From assembly GCF_012843265.1 (NCBI RefSeq), contig NZ_JABAIT010000014.1, forward strand, positions 1 to 64,000: 64,000 nt of DNA. Reading direction: 5' to 3'. Positions 60,334 through 64,000 of the stretch are shown here, one piece after another. The translations under genes were made by a program, and so were the position numbers. The DNA comes from Bacillus sp. DNRA2 (GTDB lineage: Bacteria; Bacillota; Bacilli; Bacillales; Cytobacillaceae). The notes under the pieces are model-generated. The model worked only from the letters and a program-made list of their open reading frames with translations. It had not been told where the DNA came from and searched no databases. Position 1 is the first letter of the stretch; each line of letters begins with the position of its first letter.

Positions 60334-60357
60334 GGAAAGTCAGATCAATCGTTTTCT

Positions 60358-60759
60358 TTATGGAACAATGCGAGGTGTTTCGACTGTTTCCTCTTGAAGT
60401 ACATGAAGTCCACCGACTACTTCATAAGCTGAACCAATTGACACAAGAAAATCTCCTGTAATAGCGAGTTTTTGTTCTTGCAGACGTTTTACTATATCGA
60501 TTTCCCCTATTTGACTTGAAACAGAAATAGCCTCTAATATTTGGCCAATCGTCTTAATCAAAACACCAGTTAGTATTTGTTGTTCCCCTATTGAATTTGT
60601 GTCTTCCTCAATATGCAAAAGTCCTGATAAACCTTTAATTTCAATAATCTGACCTATTACTTGAATCCATAGCCCCAATTCAACCTCTTTTTCCAGTTCT
60701 AAAATTTTTTTATCGCTGAAATCTTGTCTATTATTGCTTTTATTTTTCGGATATTCCAT
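60358..60759 (-). CDS. DUF6944-like repetitive protein
   Basis: The 133-residue product has no signal or membrane helix. It shows degenerate internal repeats of a W/Q-I-x-x-I-G-Q-I-I-E/L type (LWIQVIGQIIEIKGLSG, VLIKTIGQILEAISVSS, DFLVSIGSAYEVVGG). It resembles the repetitive DUF6944 family of bacilli, though I am not certain. The start at 60759 is an ATG with GGGGTTTGG upstream. It converges with the DUF421 gene. Confidence 0.5.
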   Translation of the reverse strand: MEYPKNKSNNRQDFSDKKILELEKEVELGLWIQVIGQIIEIKGLSGLLHIEEDTNSIGEQQILTGVLIKTIGQILEAISVSSQIGEIDIVKRLQEQKLAITGDFLVSIGSAYEVVGGLHVLQEETVETPRIVP

Positions 60760-61028
60760 TAGTACCAAACCCCAGTACTCAAATTTTCTTTTATTTTATG
60801 TGAATCTAATGCTTTTGTGTTGACCTTCGCTGTGGTCAAACTTAAATTTTGTTATTAGTTTTCCTCCTTCAAATTTGTTTATTGCCTGGTTAAAAGTCTC
60901 TGTGCATAATCCCTATAGTGCCCTATAAATAATACAGTCAAAATGATTAAGGAAAAAAACTAATCTAAGGAGTTTAGTAGAAATACTCCACTCGTGGTAA
61001 AATATACCAAAGGGAGTGGTGAGACCTT

Positions 61029-61205
61029 ATGGAAAAAAATTATACTGTTTTCTTTCTATTATTATTTATTGCGTCTATTTCTGGTGGAATGGCACTTAAA
61101 GATTATTTCGATTTTTCCATGATTATAGGTGTTGGATTGGCGACAATATTTCTTTTTGCTTCAGCCTATTCTCTTGCTAAAAAGAACAGGAAAAGGAACT
61201 CATAA
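61029..61205 (+). CDS. 58-residue two-span membrane protein
   Basis: An ORF missed at a 60-residue cutoff reads MEKNYTVFFLLLFIASISGG, MALKDYFDFSMIIGVG, then LATIFLFASAYSLAKKNRKR. It has two hydrophobic segments with a basic tail. GGAGTGGTGAGACC precedes the ATG. The DUF3953 gene starts 36 bases later on the same strand, so the two are probably an operon. Function unknown. Confidence 0.65.
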   Translation: MEKNYTVFFLLLFIASISGGMALKDYFDFSMIIGVGLATIFLFASAYSLAKKNRKRNS

Positions 61206-61241
61206 AACTAAATGATACCTAGGCTATTGGGAGATGGTTAA

Positions 61242-61475
61242 TTGTTAAAAGTGCTGAGAATTATTTTAGCGGTCATTGTTGTATCAATCTCAGGATATGG
61301 CTTACTTACTAATAATTTTGAGGTCCAACCATATATGATGTTTTTGTTGGGCATCATGATGTTAGTAACGGGCATAGACGAACTTCAAAAAGGACGAAAA
61401 GAGTATGGTTGGTTGAGTATAATTGTTTTTTTGTTTTGTATATTTGTATCGTTCAAAGGAATGATCTCAAACTAG
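61242..61475 (+). CDS. DUF3953 small membrane protein
   Basis: The 77-residue product has two or three hydrophobic segments and the pattern YGLLTNNFEVQPYMMFLLGIMMLVTGIDELQKGRKEYGWLSI, which fits DUF3953. It starts with TTG, with GGGAGATGG upstream. It follows the 58-residue membrane gene and ends before inverted repeat copy D, which serves as terminator. Function unknown. Confidence 0.75.
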   Translation: MLKVLRIILAVIVVSISGYGLLTNNFEVQPYMMFLLGIMMLVTGIDELQKGRKEYGWLSIIVFLFCIFVSFKGMISN

Positions 61476-61507
61476 CAATCTGAATTGGTGAATTTTATAG
61501 TCAAGGT

Positions 61508-61575
61508 GATTTTTCTTGTTTCACAAATACTTGTGAAACAAGAAAAATCGGGCGGTGCCTGGCACCTTTTTTATT
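61508..61575 (+). repeat. GTGCCAGGCAC inverted repeat, copy D (partial), acting as terminator
   Basis: GATTTTTCTTGTTTCAC and GTGAAACAAGAAAAATC pair perfectly, so the bubble of copies A-C is absent here. The right arm continues to GGGCGGTGCCTGGCACC. The left outer arm is missing. TTTTTT follows, so it can end the DUF3953 transcript. Confidence 0.75.
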
Positions 61576-61606
61576 CTACCCGCGGAATGGATTGCGAAGA
61601 AATTGT

Positions 61607-61645
61607 AAAAAGCCCTGAGCTTTTCAATTTGAGCTACAGGGCTTT
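61607..61645 (-). terminator. Terminator of the nitroreductase gene
   Basis: AAAGCCCTG and CAGGGCTTT pair, with AGCT/AGCT inside. On the minus strand TTTTT follows. Confidence 0.75.
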
Positions 61646-61679
61646 AATCAAATATTCATAATAGAAATGGCTTAATCAT

Positions 61680-62324
61680 TTACAGCCATTGTGCAACTTT
61701 ATCAATTGAGAGACGAACAGAAGGACGTCCAGCATCTTGTGCTTTACCAATTGAAATCAGCATAACTGGCACGTAGCGGTCTTTATCTAATCCAAATGTT
61801 TCCGCAATTTTGTCCTTGTCATAGCCGCCAATTGGATTCGTATCATAGCCAAAAGAACGGGCGGCAAGCATTAGTTGCATTGAAACTAGACCAGCATCAA
61901 CTAATACAACATCCTTCATTTCTTCCCGAGATATGTTTTCATAATAGCCAGTGAAAGAGTTAAGTAGCTGTTCCTTGATTTCTAGCGGCATAAAGCCTTT
62001 CTCTACTGCAGAACCGTAAATTTCCTCGGCATTATCAAAATTGTCCAAATCACCAAATACAGCAATGACAGCAGAGGATGTTTCTACCTGAGTTTGATTG
62101 AATCTTGCCAGAGGTGCCAGCTTTGCCTTTGCTTCTGCACTCTCAATCACAAGGAAGCGCCATGGCTGCATATTTACTGAAGATGGAGCAAGTGTTGCTA
62201 ATGAAAGAATTTCTGTCATTTCTTCATGGCTAATTTTTACGGATGGATCATAATTTTTGATTGAACGCCGTCCAGTGACGATTTTACTGAAGTCATTCGT
62301 TAATTGTTTAGTAGCAGTTGTCAA
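61680..62324 (-). CDS. Nitroreductase-family oxidoreductase
   Basis: The 214-residue product has the FMN-binding pattern of the family: FSKIVTGRRSIKNYDPSVKIS, LSLATLAPSSVNMQPWRFLVIES, DAGLVSMQLMLAARSFGYDTNPIGGYD and VMLISIGKA. It reduces nitro compounds or quinones with NAD(P)H. It is close in size to YodC/YdgI of B. subtilis. AAGGAGAGGTTTAAA precedes the start. It is monocistronic. Confidence 0.88.
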   Translation of the reverse strand: MTTATKQLTNDFSKIVTGRRSIKNYDPSVKISHEEMTEILSLATLAPSSVNMQPWRFLVIESAEAKAKLAPLARFNQTQVETSSAVIAVFGDLDNFDNAEEIYGSAVEKGFMPLEIKEQLLNSFTGYYENISREEMKDVVLVDAGLVSMQLMLAARSFGYDTNPIGGYDKDKIAETFGLDKDRYVPVMLISIGKAQDAGRPSVRLSIDKVAQWL

Positions 62325-62552
62325 TTTTAAACCTCTCCTTATATCACTAAATTTTTGATAGAATGCTTACCAACATTTATTTTAAGAATCTACATTCTTA
62401 GGATTGTGTTAGTTTTTTCAGAGAATGAGACTTGATGTTTTTTTAAAATTCCCCTTCAACATTTTAGACTATTTTATTAAAATTTGTCTAATTTAGAAAC
62501 TCACTATCAAATGCTTGCTTTTTTTCCCAGCATTTAGTATCAATCATTTAAA

Positions 62553-62740
62553 ATAGACGGAGAAATTCCGCTTAATTTGAAAATAGCATTAAAAATAGCT
62601 TCAATAGACGGAGAGATTCCGCTTATTGAAGCTAAAAGCATGAAAATGGGAGATTTTTCTTTCCATAGTCGGAAAATCTCCGCTTATTTACCCCAAAAAT
62701 GAACTCCCATCTGCATCTAACCGGAAAATTTCCGCTTATC
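62553..62740. repeat. Array of four CGGA-TCCG palindromes
   Basis: Units at about 62553-62576, 62599-62632, 62667-62689 and 62719-62740, each like AGACGGA-N4-TTCCGCTTA. The second has extra arms (GCTTCAATA/TATTGAAGC). Spacing 50-60 bases, as in 24517-24708. The rest of 62325-62796 has no gene. Confidence 0.7.
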
Positions 62741-62796
62741 TTCTATATTAATTGCTTGATGTTTGTGGAAATTTTGATTATGTCGAGATTGCCAAT

Positions 62797-63894
62797 CTAA
62801 GATTCCCACCAAAAAGAATTAGAAATCTGGATATCTGACCCCAATTGTGTTGTTTCTCCGATTTTAGGAGCGATTAGATTAACTTCTTTTTCCTTTGCCG
62901 CTATTAATGCTCGCTCAATCGGCTCGGTCCAACCATGATAGGCAAGTGTAAAGCCGCCCCAGTGGATTAACATCATCTTCTTCCCGCATACATCTAAGTG
63001 TGCCTGCACAGCTTCTTCGGGTGTCATATGGACCCAGGACCAGCGTCTGTCATATTGACCGCCTTCCATTAATGTAATATCAAAAGGTCCATATTTCTTA
63101 CCAATATCCTTAAAATGATCACCATACCCACCATCACCGCTAGTATAGAAACGGGTGTTTTTTCCAAGAATGACCCAACCGCCCCAAAGCGTTGAATTAC
63201 GATTAGAAATCCCTCTACCAGAAAAATGTTTAGATGGGGTCAATGCCATCGTTAAGCCTTGGAAAATCGTTTCATCCCACCAATCCAGTTCCGTTATTTT
63301 CCCACCATCGACTCCCCAACGAATCAAGTGAGCACCTACACCAAGAGGAACGAAGAACTGATTGACTTTGGACTTTAGCATTTTAATAGATGGATGATCT
63401 AAGTGGTCATAATGATCATGGGTAATCAGGACAGCATCAATTGTCGGCATTTCGTCAATGACATGCAGAAGACTTCCTGTGTAGCGTTTACTTCCTATAA
63501 AAGAAACAGGTGAAGCAATTGGCCCAAGCATAGGATCTACAAGAATTTTTTTATGGTCGATATTAACTAAAAAAGCAGAGTGGCCAAGCCAAGTCACACT
63601 ATCTTCTTTACTATTAATTTTGTTCCAATTAATCTCGGAAACCGGAATTTGTTTGGTAGGTGTACGGTCTTGGCGGCCTGATATGAACTCTTTCAACATC
63701 GATACATTATCAGAGAAACTCCTAGCCATGCTTGTCGGCACCTGATTAACGAACTTCCCGTCGACATAATGATCATATTTTTTATATACATCATGTTGTT
63801 CTTTACTCGAGGTTCCTCCGAATACCGGATGAAGTTTTAGAAAAATGGTTATGACCAAACATAATAGAAGTAAAAATATCAGTAGATATATCAT
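62797..63894 (-). CDS. NAPE-PLD-like metallo-beta-lactamase-fold hydrolase
   Basis: The 365-residue product has an N-terminal membrane anchor (YLLIFLLLLCLVITIFL) and an MBL-fold core: WLGHSAFLVNIDHKKILVDPMLG, LITHDHYDHLDH (zinc motif), TPSKHFSGRG, SGDGGYGDHF and LIHWGGFTLAYHGW. It resembles N-acyl-phosphatidylethanolamine phospholipase D and UlaG-like hydrolases; a lipid substrate is likely but unproven. It is anchored with the domain outside or in the membrane plane. It is monocistronic. Confidence 0.85.
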   Translation of the reverse strand: MIYLLIFLLLLCLVITIFLKLHPVFGGTSSKEQHDVYKKYDHYVDGKFVNQVPTSMARSFSDNVSMLKEFISGRQDRTPTKQIPVSEINWNKINSKEDSVTWLGHSAFLVNIDHKKILVDPMLGPIASPVSFIGSKRYTGSLLHVIDEMPTIDAVLITHDHYDHLDHPSIKMLKSKVNQFFVPLGVGAHLIRWGVDGGKITELDWWDETIFQGLTMALTPSKHFSGRGISNRNSTLWGGWVILGKNTRFYTSGDGGYGDHFKDIGKKYGPFDITLMEGGQYDRRWSWVHMTPEEAVQAHLDVCGKKMMLIHWGGFTLAYHGWTEPIERALIAAKEKEVNLIAPKIGETTQLGSDIQISNSFWWES

Positions 63895-64000
63895 TTATTT
63901 TTCGATGATTCCTTTCATAGCCCTTTGGTAATGGGATTCTTACTATCTTACTATACAATATACATCATAACCCCCCTTTCCATATAACATGTAAAAGAAT

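Overview
The window is low-GC DNA from an aerobic, spore-forming member of the Bacillaceae, probably Bacillus sensu lato or a Neobacillus-like genus. Evidence for this: strong AGGAGG ribosome sites with frequent GTG/TTG starts, a three-subunit germinant-receptor operon, the spore-coat transglutaminase Tgl, a YjcZ-type sporulation peptide, HelD, a cold-shock protein and many Bacillus-type DUF families. No rRNA or tRNA genes and no CRISPR array were seen. The genus is inference.

Layout. 1-9.7 kb: scattered small genes (stand-alone DnaA N-terminal domain, PD-(D/E)XK-like and GIY-YIG-like proteins, DUF4288, a CxxC membrane protein), an IS256 remnant, HelD, a tautomerase and a methyltransferase, with dispersed palindromic repeats between them. 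9.8-14.3 kb: cold-shock gene and an arsenic locus (arsR-acr3-arsC convergent with an ArsN1-like acetyltransferase), then DUF1259 and DUF3189 genes. 14.5-24.3 kb: a hypothetical gene followed by nine perfect-period 51-bp repeats, SDR, LysR/EamA pair, two Xre/membrane-protein modules, tgl, a YjcZ-type gene and a VOC protein. 24.5-30.6 kb: an acyl-CoA catabolic operon (AMP ligase, MHS transporter, thiolase, DUF35 partner) with a divergent TetR regulator.

31.7-36.9 kb contains the most interesting material. A lipoprotein redoxin and a HesB/IscA-like protein each carry an in-frame TGA exactly where a redox cysteine is expected. Each TGA is followed by a SECIS-like hairpin, so both read as selenoproteins. 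These two genes, a CcmH-like gene and a lipoprotein rhodanese all have the same 16-bp palindrome of the type ATACC-N6-GGTAT upstream. It resembles CsoR/CstR-family operators, suggesting one thiol/persulfide or metal-stress regulon. A third in-frame TGA lies in the first position of the metal-binding CxxC motif of CadA (47764-49893), which overlaps cadC. No selenocysteine machinery (selA, selB, selC, selD) was seen here, so the genome must be searched for it.

36.9-39.1 kb: an IS200/IS605 element with intact tnpB and dead tnpA; the empty site can be rebuilt exactly. 39.2-43.2 kb: ger operon with a previously uncalled 41-residue membrane peptide. 43.4-50.3 kb: CopC/CopD, MntH, a CPBP protease and cadCA. 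50.6-56.6 kb: two-component system, C39-like peptidase, LysE exporter, AhpD-like protein, Rrf2 regulator, GNAT. 56.8-59.3 kb: an alpha/beta hydrolase split by an IS3 element. 59.6-63.9 kb: DUF421 protein, small membrane proteins, nitroreductase and an NAPE-PLD-like metallo-hydrolase. Several dispersed repeat families tie the intergenic regions together.
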